A stretch of DNA of 64,000 nt from Veronia pacifica (GCF_001707825.1 NZ_LYBM01000007.1:62001-126000), one strand, 5' to 3'. Shown: positions 52,665 through 63,094, numbered from the stretch's first letter. Translations and numbers: made by a program. The notes: a model not told the origin generated them from the letters alone.

Positions 52665-52708
52665 CCGCTGAGACACTTGGAGGACACCTTTCCTCTACAA
52701 CTCAGCGG
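52665..52708 (+). terminator. terminator after sseA
   Basis: Outer stem CCGCTGAG/CTCAGCGG with an inner GAGGA/TCCTC hairpin in the loop, followed by TTTTCTATTTTT. Confidence 0.75.
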
Positions 52709-52936
52709 TTTTCTATTTTTGATGTTGATTTATATTTAATGGATCTAAATCACAAAAAAATAATGATATTTATAGATAATCTCACCAACTATTTGAGTGT
52801 CATCAAGTGCTACTGAAATAGCCCAGCACGCTGTACTGTATACCCCCTCTTTATGTAGAAAAAAATTTATACAAAATTAATATTTCGTTAATACTAATAA
52901 CATATTGGTGGTTAGCGAGAGTTGTGGAACGTCTAA

Positions 52937-54586
52937 ATGAGCAAAACAGCTACAAAAAGCACTAATAAAGCACTTCTTCCTGAACGTATCCAAAATCTTG
53001 TCAGTGCGCTGTCTGAGGGTGTATTTGAGCGAGACCACACCATTAGGCTTTGCCTATTGTCGGCTTTGGCTGGTGAAAGCGTTTTTCTGCTTGGTCCGCC
53101 GGGCATTGCGAAAAGTTACATTGCCAAGCGTCTCATACAAGCCTTTGATCAAAGCCAATACTTCGAGTATTTGATGACCCGGTTTTCAACACCGGAAGAG
53201 GTCTTTGGACCTTTATCTATCCAGGATCTTAAGGACCACGGAAAATACGTCAGACTGACAGAGGGTTACTTGCCCAAAGCTGACGTCGTATTTCTTGATG
53301 AAATTTGGAAAGCGGGTCCAGCTATCCTCAACACCTTGCTGACAGTGGTCAATGAAAAAATCTTCCGTAATGGGCATGAGATATCTCCCGTTCCAATGCG
53401 ATTACTCATCACGGCATCTAATGAGCTACCGGAAGAAGACAGTGGACTAGACGCCCTGTATGATCGGATGCTTGTCAGATTGTTCGTTAATCGCATTCAG
53501 GAAAAAAGTAATTTTAAACGCCTGTTATGTGAGAAAAACCCCGATCAAGACCTTCATATTGATCCCGCACTTAAGATCACCAGTGATGAATACCAACGAT
53601 GGCAGGCGCAAATTGACCACATTTTGGTACCAGACAGTGTGTTCGAAAAGATTTATCAGCTGAAAAGTATGCTTGAGGCGTCATCTGGTCAAGATGAGAG
53701 TTCGCAGGCTGATCTTTTCTACATCTCAGATCGTCGTTGGAAAAAAGCAGTGAGGCTACTCAAAGCCAGTGCATTTTTTAATGGCCGGAATGAAATTAAC
53801 CCCGCTGACATTTTGTTGCTGCAGGAATGTTTATGGCATTCACCGGATTCTCGGAACACAGTCACTGAGGTCATGCAGCAGTTCTGTCGTGAGGTGGCAT
53901 TTGATCAGCATCATTCGCTGACATTAGCTAACGAAGCAACTGCTGATATTACCGATGTTGCAGACGAAACGGTTAGTGCTCTTTGCTATTCGATGGACAC
54001 TGACATTGTGATGCGAAAGCCCAAGTACCAGTGTGGTTTGAAGAAAGCTAGGCGTTATAAAGTTAACAGCAGTAACGACCTGATAAAATTTGTTGTTCTG
54101 GAGAGCAACCCCTCAGTGTCGGAAAAGGAAAAAGGGGACACCCGGTGGGTGTATGTAGATGCCGGTGACTTTGAGAAAAAAATCAAAAGCGGACAATGCG
54201 AAGTCTACGGGTACGTCAACAAGAATCCGAATTTGTGTCTATTGCGCTTCGATGTAGATGCAGATAACCGCCTTATGATTCGCGACATTGCCAACCGATC
54301 TGTTCCTGTTGCCGTTGCTGGTATCAGTGATACAGACCAGGAAGCTTTTGCTCGTTGGCTGGCAAGTGCTGAGTCTTCTATTGAAAAACTGGAAGAAGCA
54401 AAACATTTGCTTAAACTCGCCCGCGTTGGATTTAATGGAGCACTGCCTCACCTTTTCGCAGCAACAGATCTAATAGAAATGACGGCGAACAGTTTGGCCG
54501 ATGCCGAAGATAGCCTGCAGCGCCTTTCGATTAAGTTCGACAAGAACGCTCACCGCATAAGCAAGTTAATCGAGTATTTTGAGTAA
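52937..54586 (+). CDS. ravA: RavA, MoxR-family AAA+ ATPase
   Basis: 549 residues. The AAA+ core carries Walker A FLLGPPGIAKS (residues about 52-62), Walker B DVVFLDEIWKA, sensor 1 LLITASNELPEED and the arginine finger region. A C-terminal RavA extension (residues about 330-549) follows. RavA acts with ViaA as a chaperone-like complex linked to respiratory complexes and aminoglycoside response. viaA starts 9 nt downstream. The AT-rich 130 bp before the start holds no recognisable site. Confidence 0.92.
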   Translation: MSKTATKSTNKALLPERIQNLVSALSEGVFERDHTIRLCLLSALAGESVFLLGPPGIAKSYIAKRLIQAFDQSQYFEYLMTRFSTPEEVFGPLSIQDLKDHGKYVRLTEGYLPKADVVFLDEIWKAGPAILNTLLTVVNEKIFRNGHEISPVPMRLLITASNELPEEDSGLDALYDRMLVRLFVNRIQEKSNFKRLLCEKNPDQDLHIDPALKITSDEYQRWQAQIDHILVPDSVFEKIYQLKSMLEASSGQDESSQADLFYISDRRWKKAVRLLKASAFFNGRNEINPADILLLQECLWHSPDSRNTVTEVMQQFCREVAFDQHHSLTLANEATADITDVADETVSALCYSMDTDIVMRKPKYQCGLKKARRYKVNSSNDLIKFVVLESNPSVSEKEKGDTRWVYVDAGDFEKKIKSGQCEVYGYVNKNPNLCLLRFDVDADNRLMIRDIANRSVPVAVAGISDTDQEAFARWLASAESSIEKLEEAKHLLKLARVGFNGALPHLFAATDLIEMTANSLADAEDSLQRLSIKFDKNAHRISKLIEYFE

Positions 54587-54595
54587 GGAATAACG

Positions 54596-56044
54596 ATGTT
54601 AAGTCCTGAAAGTCTTCAACTGGGTATGATGCTCGCCGAGACCAGCATGCTTGAGAATGCTGTCGGTGATCTACTTGCCAAGCCTGAGCTGTTGGTGCTG
54701 ACAGATGCAAGTCCTGCTGCAAAAACGGCTGTACGTCAGCATATCCGGAAGTGGAGACATGGCGTAAAACGCCGTCTAAGTACCGACTGTATTACTGAAA
54801 ATTTGAAGAAAGAGTTGGAGCTTTATCAACAGGCTGTGGGGATGAGCCATGGCGAATTTGAACAAAACTGTCGTGATATGGCTAAGAAGCTTGAGGGTAA
54901 ATCACATTTTTATCTTGAAGCACGAAGACTGATAGACCGCAATGGAAAGACGCATAATCCTATGTTTCAGGAGTACTTTTGCGATAAATGGCATCAGCAT
55001 TTGGCAGAGTCGATTAAAAAGGCTCAAAAAAGAGAGCTGGCAATACACAAAGACAAACTGCTTAAAGAACTCTATCAACGCATTGAAACCTTTAAAACGC
55101 TGGAAGAAGTCCGTGAGCATGGAGATGCCAATCAGTCTGGCCGACTGTGGGATATGGCGTCGGCAAAAATGACCAGAACAGACATTGTCTTACTCAAACG
55201 GTTTATTCGCTTTTTGAAAGATAATCCCGAGCTGCAGGAGATTGCGAATAAGCTCGGGAGAATGGCCAATGAGACCGACGATCCTTCGCTGCACAAAAGC
55301 CCAGCTGAAGAGCTCAGGCTGGTGGAGGAGAAAAGTGATCTAGTGGCTGATGATATTGTCGGAATTCATCAGAGCGATCACTTGGATAAGATGGTTCCAG
55401 CGGAGACTTTGTTCCTAGCTGAGCCTGAATTGGAGATCTTATTTTATAAGCATTTCGCCGATAAACGCTTAATGACATATCGGATGCAAGGTGCCAGCAG
55501 AACACTCAGAAAAGTGAAAGCATTTAAACCTGCAAACAAAAAAGTTGAGGTTGAGAAAGGGCCATTCTTAATATGTGTTGATGCATCAGGTTCCATGAAT
55601 GGTTTCCCAGAGCAGGCTGCAAAAGCCATGGCATATGCGCTTTTGGATATCGCTTTATCTGAGAGCCGGGATTGTGTTGTTACCCTGTTTTCTACTGATC
55701 ACATCAGCTACGAGTTTACTGGTGAGCGTGGGCTTCGTGAGGCTATGGATTTTCTCAGCTACAGTTTCCATGGCGGAACCGATCTCGAACCTGCATTGAA
55801 TCATGCGATCGATTTGATGGAGACAGATAGATACGTCAACGCTGATTTAGTTGTGATATCTGACTTTATTGCGCCTGAGCAGCCGCAACCACTGATTGAG
55901 AGAATTGGTAAGCTGAAAAGCAAACACAATCGGTTTCATGCAGTAAACCTGTCCAAATATGGCAATCCCAGTTTGATGAACATGTTTAATCATTGTTGGG
56001 AATACTGTCCTTCACTGTTAAATCGGATCGTAAAGCGTTTTTAA
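54596..56044 (+). CDS. viaA: ViaA, VWA-domain partner of RavA
   Basis: 482 residues. A helical N-terminal domain is followed by a C-terminal von Willebrand A domain with the MIDAS motif FLICVDASGSMNGFP (D-x-S-x-S), the later FHGGTDLEPAL, and VVISDFIAPEQ. ATG 54596 follows AAGGAATAACG. It is co-transcribed with ravA and ends at a strong terminator. Confidence 0.93.
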   Translation: MLSPESLQLGMMLAETSMLENAVGDLLAKPELLVLTDASPAAKTAVRQHIRKWRHGVKRRLSTDCITENLKKELELYQQAVGMSHGEFEQNCRDMAKKLEGKSHFYLEARRLIDRNGKTHNPMFQEYFCDKWHQHLAESIKKAQKRELAIHKDKLLKELYQRIETFKTLEEVREHGDANQSGRLWDMASAKMTRTDIVLLKRFIRFLKDNPELQEIANKLGRMANETDDPSLHKSPAEELRLVEEKSDLVADDIVGIHQSDHLDKMVPAETLFLAEPELEILFYKHFADKRLMTYRMQGASRTLRKVKAFKPANKKVEVEKGPFLICVDASGSMNGFPEQAAKAMAYALLDIALSESRDCVVTLFSTDHISYEFTGERGLREAMDFLSYSFHGGTDLEPALNHAIDLMETDRYVNADLVVISDFIAPEQPQPLIERIGKLKSKHNRFHAVNLSKYGNPSLMNMFNHCWEYCPSLLNRIVKRF

Positions 56045-56062
56045 CAGGCAAATGACAAGAAA

Positions 56063-56093
56063 AAGGCGGCCTTTCGCCGCCTTATTTTTTTTT
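56063..56093. terminator. bidirectional terminator after viaA
   Basis: AAGGCGGC-CTTTC-GCCGCCTT followed by ATTTTTTTTT on the plus strand. On the minus strand the same hairpin is followed by TTTC and can end the ABC operon. Confidence 0.9.
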
Positions 56094-56101
56094 GGTTTTT
56101 G

Positions 56102-56896
56102 TTAGCTCAGGAGTAATCCGTCATCAGCTAATTCTTCACCGCGCACTTTGCTGAACATCTCGAGCAGGCTTGGAACATCCATATTTTTGCGCTCTTCACC
56201 ATCAACGTCTAACACGATATTGCCCTGATGAAGCATTACCGTTCTGTCGCCACATGCCAGCGCATCTTTCATTGAGTGAGTAACCATCAACGAGGTCAGG
56301 TTAAACTCAGTGATCACTCGTTTTGTCAGTGAGATAACAAATGCGGCCATTCTTGGGTCGAGAGCTGCGGTATGTTCGTCAAGGAGAAGTAACTTACTCT
56401 CTGATAAAGTGGCCATGATCAGACTCACTGCTTGACGCTGTCCACCTGATAACAGACCGATACTATCGCCAAGTCTGTCCTCAAGGCCGAGACCGAGTAT
56501 TGATATCCGCTCGCGAAAAACATTACGGCGCTTTGAGCTTAGCGCCATGTTCCAACCCCGAAGTGAGCCTCGTTTATAAGCAAGTGCCAGGTTTTCTTCA
56601 ATAGTGAGCGATGCACAAGTTCCCGCGAGTGGATCCTGAAAAACTCGCGCTGCCAGTGTTGCCCTCTCATGAACGGCTTGTTTAGTAACATCAATACCAT
56701 CGATAATCACTTGTCCACCAGCCATTGGCGTCTCGCCAGTTACAGCCCCCAACAAGGTGGATTTACCCGCACCATTTGAACCAATAATGGTGACAAACTG
56801 GTTTTTTGGGACGGTCAGGTTCACGCCGCGCAATGCCCGGTTTTCAAGAACAGTACCCTGATTAAAGGTGACCTCAATATTTTTAAGTTCAATCAT
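56102..56896 (-). CDS. ABC transporter ATP-binding protein
   Basis: 264 residues: Walker [17 protein letters not shown]-loop AARVFQDPLAG, signature LLSGGQRQAVSLIMA, Walker B LLLLDEHTAAL (Asp-Glu-His in place of the more usual Asp-Glu-Pro), and LMVTHSMKDALA. It belongs to the importer class whose binding protein is of the ABC_sub_bind (PF04392) type; TrpXYZ-like systems for tryptophan are relatives. Its start overlaps the permease stop by 4 nt. Confidence 0.9.
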   Translation of the reverse strand: MIELKNIEVTFNQGTVLENRALRGVNLTVPKNQFVTIIGSNGAGKSTLLGAVTGETPMAGGQVIIDGIDVTKQAVHERATLAARVFQDPLAGTCASLTIEENLALAYKRGSLRGWNMALSSKRRNVFRERISILGLGLEDRLGDSIGLLSGGQRQAVSLIMATLSESKLLLLDEHTAALDPRMAAFVISLTKRVITEFNLTSLMVTHSMKDALACGDRTVMLHQGNIVLDVDGEERKNMDVPSLLEMFSKVRGEELADDGLLLS

Positions 56897-57804
56897 TTTG
56901 CTGCCCTTACTTCTCGGAGCTTTTTCGATTTCTGATATTGCACCCTAAGTTTCGGTGCAATCAGAGCAACCGCGACCAGCACAGCAGTGACCAGATTGAG
57001 ATCAGATGCCTCAAGACCAAACATGCCTGAACTGAGCGCGAATGCAACTGCCAGTCGATAGAGAACAGAGCCGAGTATGACAGCCACGACTGCGACCCAC
57101 ACTTTTCGCCCTGGGAGAATGGTCTGCCCCAGTATGACAGCAGCCAGACCAACCACTATGGTTCCGACACCGGAGGTGACATCTGCAAAGCTATTGGTTT
57201 GAGCGAACAGTGCGCCGGAAAAGCCAACAAAGGCGTTTGACAGTGCAAGTCCAAAGTAAGTGTAAAATGCAGTACTTGCTCCCTGCGCTTTCACCATTCT
57301 TTCATTGACACCCGTTGCTCTGAGTCCCAGACCGAAATCACTGGCAAGTAAGCGAATAACGAAGAGGGCACTGAGTAGCACGAGCACACCAACAACCAGT
57401 GGCCTTGCGTACACAGGGTTCATTCCCATGTTTTCAAAGGGTGTCAGTATGGTATCTACACCCAGCAAGGCAACATTAGGTCTGCCCATAATGCGTATAT
57501 TGATTGAAAAAGCAGCAATCATTGTCAGGATACTGGCTAAAAGATTTAGAATTCCACATTTTACGGTAAGAAATGCGGTAACCAGACCTGTCAATGAACT
57601 GACCAATATCGCGGCGAATGTGGCTACCCATGGATCAACACCTGAGACAATGAGAGTGGCTGCAACTGCTGCGCCCATCGGAAAACTGCCGTCAACGGTC
57701 AGATCTGGGAAGTCCAGTACTCTGAAAGTCAGGTATACGCCCAGCGCGACCAGGCCGTATACCAAACCCACTTCAAGAGTACCAAAAAAAGCTATGGCAT
57801 TCAT
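56893..57804 (-). CDS. ABC transporter permease
   Basis: 303 residues with eight to ten hydrophobic helices of the BPD_transp_2 family (GLVYGLVALGVYLTFRVLDFPDLTVDGSFPMGAAV, a motif typical of the TrpY-like group; GLRATGVNERMVKAQGAS is the cytoplasmic coupling loop). It imports an amino acid or small solute; the substrate is not established. It lies 15 nt downstream of the binding-protein gene and overlaps the ATPase gene. Confidence 0.9.
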   Translation of the reverse strand: MNAIAFFGTLEVGLVYGLVALGVYLTFRVLDFPDLTVDGSFPMGAAVAATLIVSGVDPWVATFAAILVSSLTGLVTAFLTVKCGILNLLASILTMIAAFSINIRIMGRPNVALLGVDTILTPFENMGMNPVYARPLVVGVLVLLSALFVIRLLASDFGLGLRATGVNERMVKAQGASTAFYTYFGLALSNAFVGFSGALFAQTNSFADVTSGVGTIVVGLAAVILGQTILPGRKVWVAVVAVILGSVLYRLAVAFALSSGMFGLEASDLNLVTAVLVAVALIAPKLRVQYQKSKKLREVRAAK

Positions 57805-57819
57805 GACGTTACTACTTCC

Positions 57820-58787
57820 TTACTTCTCAACGCTTGTTGCGCGCTTCATGATTGAATCTGGTACCGATATACCAAGCTTTTGTGCTGCCTTAAGGTTTAC
57901 AGCCAAATCAGAACCAGTGGCAACACGGGCAGGGAGATCAGCTGGCGACTTACCTTTTAGCAGAGCAGCAACGTAGTCCGCTGTTTGAACGCCAATTTGA
58001 TAATAATCAAAACCGAGTGCCGCGACTGCGCCATTTGGGATGTAGGATGTCGCACCACCAATAACGGGCTTTTTAGCTTGATTAGCGGCATTGACAAGGC
58101 CATCAATCGCACTGGCAACTGTGTTATCCGTAGGTGCGTAGATTGCATCTGACTGAGCGGCGACAACTTGCGCGGCAGATTGAACGTCTGCACTTTTAAG
58201 CGCCGTACCTTCGACAACTTTAATTCCCTGATCTTTCGCTGCCTCTCGCAGTAACTCAACCAGTGTCACTGCGTTTGCTTCACCTGGGTTGTATACAACG
58301 CCAATCGTTGTCATTTCTGGTAATAGCTCTTTGCTAGAGCTAGGTGCTGAGCAACGGGGGATAAGTCGGATAAACCAGTAACATTAGCATCAGGCTTATC
58401 CATATTTTTGATAAGCTTCGCGCCAACAGGGTCTGTGACGGCAGTAAAGACAACAGGAATTGTTTTCGTTGAAGAGACAAGAGCCTGAGCTGTCGGCGTC
58501 GCTATACCGACTAAAACATCTGGGCTTTCTCCCACAAACTGACGTGCAATCTGAACGGCTATTGCGGGGTTCCCTTGTGCTGTTTGAAAAGTGAAGTCCA
58601 GATTTTTACCGTCTTCGTAACCTAACGTTTTCAGACCATCAAGAATCCCTTGACGGGTTGCGTCCAAAGCTGGGTGCTCCACGATCTGCGATACGGCAAC
58701 CTTAGCTTTCTCTGCGGCAAATGAAACAGGGGTTGTGAGGAAAGCGGCCGCGATACAAGCTGATGCCAGTAGTTTTTTTGTCTTCAT
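57820..58787 (-). pseudogene. periplasmic binding protein of the ABC importer, frameshifted
   Basis: Two frames encode one PF04392-type binding protein. The N-terminal frame (58787-58311: a signal peptide, then VAVSQIVEHPALDATRQGILDGL, NVTGLSDLSPVAQHLALAKS and a stop) overlaps the C-terminal frame (58314-57820: MTTIGVVYNPGEANAVTLVELL to VPDSIMKRATS) by 4 nt. In family members the linker reads on in one frame. A small indel near 58322-58334 on the minus strand broke it. The ATGA overlap might still allow reinitiation, giving two half proteins, but an intact binding protein is unlikely unless the base is a sequencing error. Confidence 0.85.
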
Positions 58788-59950
58788 GACTATTACTCCC
58801 TTTGATACTCAGGCGCTATTGCGCTTTTAACTGAAAGTGATTTCCAATTTGCAATATTCACACTACTTTTTGGAACAAGTTGACAAGATAGTTATAACTA
58901 AAAATTCACATGTCACCTGTGATGGAGTGACTGAAAATGAGATAAAAGGCCTATCCTGTTACTGAATTTCAGAGCTAAAACACCGTTTTAAGCGATTAGT
59001 GTTTTCTTTAACACAAAAAATCTATATGTTGCATATATACACGAGGTAACTCATGTTTCTACTGTATTTGTCTCTTACTTTCCAAAGCAATCTAACGTAA
59101 ATCACATAAAATTGAACGATGTTTTTATATGACCATTTTCAATTTTTGAAGTATCAATGTTCTTTTACACTGTAAATATTAACGATTAGTTTGTGCCTGC
59201 CATTGTCGTTTTTTGAAATTATTATCATATTATTCAAATATTTATGATTGGAATGTGTAATTTGATGCCATGGGCTGATCTCCACTCACATTGTCAAAGC
59301 TGTATTCAGTACCTTTGAACACATAAAGAAACTTCATAGCCAGCTCTTTACTTCTGTCAGCTCCAATTCAATTTTCTCTCATTCTCTCAAAACAATTAAT
59401 ACAGACGACTCAAATACTAACAATGATCATTGCATAAACAAAAATTTAACATGTACGCAATAGGGGATTACAACAAAATAACATTACCTTTCAGCTAAAT
59501 TGATCGTTTTTCGTTAAAGACATTATTATTTTTAGTGATTTTCGACCAAGTTTTAGAAGGTGTGTTATTGGTAACAAAAAATAGAAGCGAGATATGCGTA
59601 AGGATTAATAGCGCAACAAAAGCTATTTCTGCTGATTGCATATCGGAGCTGGAATCTCCAGATCTGAAGTGTCTTATCTGTTTAAAACAGTGTTTGCTTA
59701 AATTTTTTAAATCATCGATATTTCGACGGTCACTTTGGAGGAAGTTTTCTATTAAATGAGATTTTTGCGAGTGCGGTATTTTTTTTTGCGACAAAGTTCA
59801 AGCTGCATAATAAAAACATCAAAACTCAAACCCATATTAAATACCATGTCGGCCAAATAGGGAACGGTTCACGGTCCAGTAACAATCACAACAAAAATAC
59901 TTTTTTCTTTTTCAATATTTTTTGCTTACGGTTTATTTGGAGGCTCAAGG
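58788..59950. other. long intergenic region before nhaD
   Basis: About 1.16 kb without a convincing gene; AT-rich. A 99-codon minus-strand frame at 59495-59794 (TTG start, one hydrophobic segment) is unsupported. The part just before nhaD (59820-59950) could hold a structured leader, but I cannot identify a known riboswitch. Confidence 0.5.
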
Positions 59951-61393
59951 ATGAAGCGCTTTTCTGCGTTTTTCGCAGTATTTTTCTCTTGCAATGCATT
60001 TGCGTCTGGGGAAACAGGGTCAGGGATTATTGATCTGACTAGTTCGTACATTGGATATATCTCATTGGCTATTTTTGGTATCGCATACTCGTTAGTGATA
60101 TTGGAAGAGCAGATTCATTTAAGAAAATCTAAACCTGTCTTGCTAGCTGCAGGCTTGATCTGGCTAATGCTGGGTTTCACCTACAGCTCCTACGGTGATA
60201 TCGAAGTTGCACAATCAGCGATAGAGCACAATCTACTTGAATATGCTGAACTGATGCTGTTTCTACTGGTTGCAATGACATACATTTCTGCCATGGAAGA
60301 ACGGCGTCTTTTTGATGCATTGAAAGCTTGGATAACCAGTAAAGGCTACGACCTTCGCTCTTTGTTTTGGATCACGGGTATTCTTTCCTTCTTTATATCA
60401 CCGATCGCAGATAACCTAACGACAGCGTTGTTGATGTGTACTGTTGTACTCAAAGTAGGTGGGAATAACCCGAGGTTTGTTAACATTGCTTGCGTCAATA
60501 TTGTCGTGGCCGCAAATGCGGGAGGCGCGTTCAGCCCATTCGGTGATATCACTACGCTGATGGTGTGGCAGGCAGGGCAGGTCGAGTTCTTGCAATTTGG
60601 TGCTCTATTCCTGCCATCCGTTGTCAACTACGTCATTCCTGCATTCATCATGTCTCTTTTTGTTCCCCGGGTTCAGCCAGATGTTGTCAAGGAACATGTT
60701 GAAATGAAGCGTGGTGCAAAACGGATCGTATTCCTTTTCCTTTTAACCGTTTTTACGGCCGTTGGTTTCCATGGCGCTGCTCATTTCCCTCCTGTGATCG
60801 GTATGATGATGGGGCTGGCTTATTTACAATTCTTCGGTTTCTATTTAAGAAAGACGTTACCGCGTTCTCTTGCGAGAAAACGAGCAAAAGCGATGGCGAA
60901 ACAAGACGAGGCGGCACTCAAAAGACTCGGTTCGGTTGTTCCCTTTGACGTTTTCAGCCGGGTCCAGTTGGCAGAGTGGGACACCTTATTGTTCTTCTAC
61001 GGCGTGGTAATGTGTGTGGGTGGATTGAGTCTGATTGGATATCTCAATATGGTATCCAATGTTATGTATTTACAGTGGGATCCGATCTGGGCAAATACCA
61101 TAGTGGGCATTTTGTCAGCGCTTGTTGATAATATTCCAGTGATGTTTGCGGTCTTAACGATGAACCCTGAAATGTCTCTCGGAAACTGGCTTTTGGTAAC
61201 CCTTACAGCTGGTGTGGGTGGCAGCCTTTTATCACTGGGTTCTGCTGCTGGTGTTGCTCTTATGGGGCAGGCTAGAGGCATGTATACCTTCTTCGGCCAT
61301 TTGAAATGGGCGCCAATCATCATGTTGGGATATGTTGCATCGATTCTGGTCCACCTCTGGCTGAACGCCGGCAGCTTTAACGTCAGTATTTGA
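59951..61393 (+). CDS. nhaD: NhaD-type Na+/H+ antiporter
   Basis: 480 residues. A cleavable-looking N-terminus (FFAVFFSCNAFAS) is followed by about twelve hydrophobic segments. Family stretches include FISPIADNLTTALLMCTVVLKVGG, NIVVAANAGGAFSPFGDITTLMVWQ and ALVDNIPVMFAVLTMNP, which carry conserved Asp/Asn/Thr residues of the IT-superfamily antiporter. It exports Na+ (and Li+) in exchange for protons, fitting a marine host. GGAGGCTCAAGG precedes the ATG. Confidence 0.93.
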   Translation: MKRFSAFFAVFFSCNAFASGETGSGIIDLTSSYIGYISLAIFGIAYSLVILEEQIHLRKSKPVLLAAGLIWLMLGFTYSSYGDIEVAQSAIEHNLLEYAELMLFLLVAMTYISAMEERRLFDALKAWITSKGYDLRSLFWITGILSFFISPIADNLTTALLMCTVVLKVGGNNPRFVNIACVNIVVAANAGGAFSPFGDITTLMVWQAGQVEFLQFGALFLPSVVNYVIPAFIMSLFVPRVQPDVVKEHVEMKRGAKRIVFLFLLTVFTAVGFHGAAHFPPVIGMMMGLAYLQFFGFYLRKTLPRSLARKRAKAMAKQDEAALKRLGSVVPFDVFSRVQLAEWDTLLFFYGVVMCVGGLSLIGYLNMVSNVMYLQWDPIWANTIVGILSALVDNIPVMFAVLTMNPEMSLGNWLLVTLTAGVGGSLLSLGSAAGVALMGQARGMYTFFGHLKWAPIIMLGYVASILVHLWLNAGSFNVSI

Positions 61394-61404
61394 TGTGTCA
61401 AAAA

Positions 61405-61427
61405 AGTGCGGCTTCTTTGGCCGCACT
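61405..61427 (+). terminator. hairpin after nhaD
   Basis: Perfect 8-bp stem AGTGCGGC/GCCGCACT with a 7-nt loop, followed by CTTCTCCC. T-run weak. Confidence 0.55.
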
Positions 61428-61569
61428 CTTCTCCCTCTGCTTTATTCTTAAACGCCTTTTCCCCACTTTTCTTACCAAAATATAGCGTCCAAAGGGTATA
61501 CACGAGCCAAGTGGACTTAGGTATAATCCGCGGCCTTTCTGAGAGAATTACGCATTAACAGGTGAGAAC

Positions 61570-61854
61570 ATGGCAAAACGCGCTGCAGCACTACATATTT
61601 TGGTCAAAACGGAAAAGCAGGCTCTGGATATCCTTAAACAATTAAAGCAGGGTGCTAATTTTCAACAACTCGCGAAAAAATTTTCCACCTGCCCATCAAA
61701 AAAAAGAGGTGGGGATCTTGGAGAATTCAATCAAGGTGATATGGCACCAGCCTTCGACAAAGCTGTGTTTCGTGGTGAACTTTTAACACCTATTGGTCCG
61801 GTGAAAACTAAATTTGGTTTTCACATCATAAAAGTACTGTACCGAAACGTATAA
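61570..61854 (+). CDS. ppiC: PpiC, parvulin-type peptidyl-prolyl isomerase
   Basis: 94 residues, a single parvulin domain: [55 protein letters not shown] and [12 protein letters not shown]. It catalyses cis-trans proline isomerisation in the cytoplasm. Length and motifs match E. coli PpiC (93 residues). Confidence 0.95.
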   Translation: MAKRAAALHILVKTEKQALDILKQLKQGANFQQLAKKFSTCPSKKRGGDLGEFNQGDMAPAFDKAVFRGELLTPIGPVKTKFGFHIIKVLYRNV

Positions 61855-62022
61855 ACCTTTAATGGTTATGTGGCGAGATGAGAGAGTGTCGTTTACGTCG
61901 GGCGGGTCATTTTACTATATGCAGTGTTATGTATTTGTTTGAGTCGGGTTTCAGGCAGGTTTAATCTAGTATCAATCCCATTGAAATGATTCTTTTATTC
62001 CAAGTTTCGCAGCGAGCCAAAG

Positions 62023-62050
62023 AAAAATAGGTGACAATGTCACCTATTTT
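62023..62050. terminator. bidirectional terminator between ppiC and the next gene
   Basis: Near-perfect palindrome AAATAGGTGAC-AAT-GTCACCTATTT followed by TTCTTTTTC, with A-rich DNA before it, so it works on both strands. Confidence 0.8.
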
Positions 62051-62072
62051 TCTTTTTCTTGGTCGATATTTT

Positions 62073-62507
62073 TTAGTCAGCGAATATGTCTCTGAACTCT
62101 TTTTTCATTGGCGGCTTCAGACGTGCTTTTTTAAGTTGCTTGCAGAGGTCTTTTACGCAATTGAATAAGACCTGATCGAGTAGCTGCGCTTTATACGCCT
62201 CAGCGTCATCGTCGCTCATGTCTTCAATTTTTGCATCCTGATACTGGCTGAGAAAATCTACGCCCGCATAGCTCTGACTCAAACTTACCAGAGCATGGAA
62301 TTGTTCAAAATTATCGAGAATATTCTGTGCGCTTGCCGGCAGTTCATCCCATGCTTCTCGCACTGTAGGCTCGCTTACCTCGTGAACAGAAACCAGCATA
62401 CTATGCATTTCTACCGGAACCTGTTCATATTTGATCACCTGCTGCAATTCAGCAGACAGATCTTCAAGTTTTACAGTTTCAATGGCGGTTTCTTGTTGCT
62501 CTGACAT
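62073..62507 (-). CDS. conserved hypothetical acidic protein
   Basis: About 144 residues beginning MSEQQETAIETVKLEDLSAEL, with EVPVEMHSMLVSVHEV-like segments, ASAQNILDNFEQFHALVSLSQS and a C-terminal LCKQLKKARLKPPMKKEFRDIF. Helical and soluble by appearance. I do not recognise a named family. ATG 62507 follows GGGAAG; the open frame extends to 62585. Confidence 0.75.
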   Translation of the reverse strand: MSEQQETAIETVKLEDLSAELQQVIKYEQVPVEMHSMLVSVHEVSEPTVREAWDELPASAQNILDNFEQFHALVSLSQSYAGVDFLSQYQDAKIEDMSDDDAEAYKAQLLDQVLFNCVKDLCKQLKKARLKPPMKKEFRDIFAD

Positions 62508-62620
62508 CGCTTTTCTTCCCAGTGTCACAAAATAATCGGCCATCGTATCCTTGTTGATATATATGTCAAGTGAACAACGCTGCATGGCTGAAAAGTTGGT
62601 CAGAAAAAGGCTTTCTGTAA

Positions 62621-63094
62621 CTAGCGAGCCTCATTTGCACCTATATTTGGTGTTGGTTCATCAGTGCTAGCAGCGGTTGGTGCGCTCATTTTTATTTCCG
62701 GCAAAGCGCTGGCGTCGTCCTCTTGATCTTCGTTAATCAAGGAAAGCATGACTTCTTCCTCAACCAGCTTATTTTCACCAGACAAGCAACCGCCTTTCTC
62801 TATTGTTAGTTGTTGGCTGTTGACGACTCCCATCATTCTGCCGTTAGACAATATCTCAACGTCGTTGGCAATACAGGTTCCTTCAACCAAGCCATTTATG
62901 GTGACGTGCATAGCCCGTATTTCACCAGAGAAATGGCCCGTCGACGAAATGACGACCGAATTTGCATTGCAAATCGAACCCTCACAGAATCCATCTATCT
63001 GGATGTCGCCTTCTAACTGAATTTCGCCGCGAATATTGCAATTCTTTGCTATTACCGACAACGAACTTGCTGATTCCTGTTTATTCTTGAACAT
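62621..63094 (-). CDS. bactofilin (polymer-forming cytoskeletal protein)
   Basis: About 157 residues. The beta-helical bactofilin core (residues about 15-110) is visible as VIAKNCNIRGEIQLEGDIQIDGFCEGSI, VVISSTGHFSGEIRAMHVTINGLVEGTC and VEILSNGRMMGVVNSQQLTIEKGG, with about 18-residue periodicity. It forms filaments at the membrane affecting shape or polar organisation. The C-terminal tail is acidic and disordered. ATG 63094 or TTG 63103 is the start. Confidence 0.9.
   Translation of the reverse strand: MFKNKQESASSLSVIAKNCNIRGEIQLEGDIQIDGFCEGSICNANSVVISSTGHFSGEIRAMHVTINGLVEGTCIANDVEILSNGRMMGVVNSQQLTIEKGGCLSGENKLVEEEVMLSLINEDQEDDASALPEIKMSAPTAASTDEPTPNIGANEAR

Noticed and set aside
59495..59794. 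99-codon minus-strand frame with one hydrophobic stretch
   Set aside because: TTG start without a ribosome site and a competing plus-strand frame; not supported enough to call.
59820..59950. Na+/Li+ riboswitch in the nhaD leader
   Set aside because: The leader has some pairing potential, but I could not match it to a known ion-riboswitch consensus by eye.
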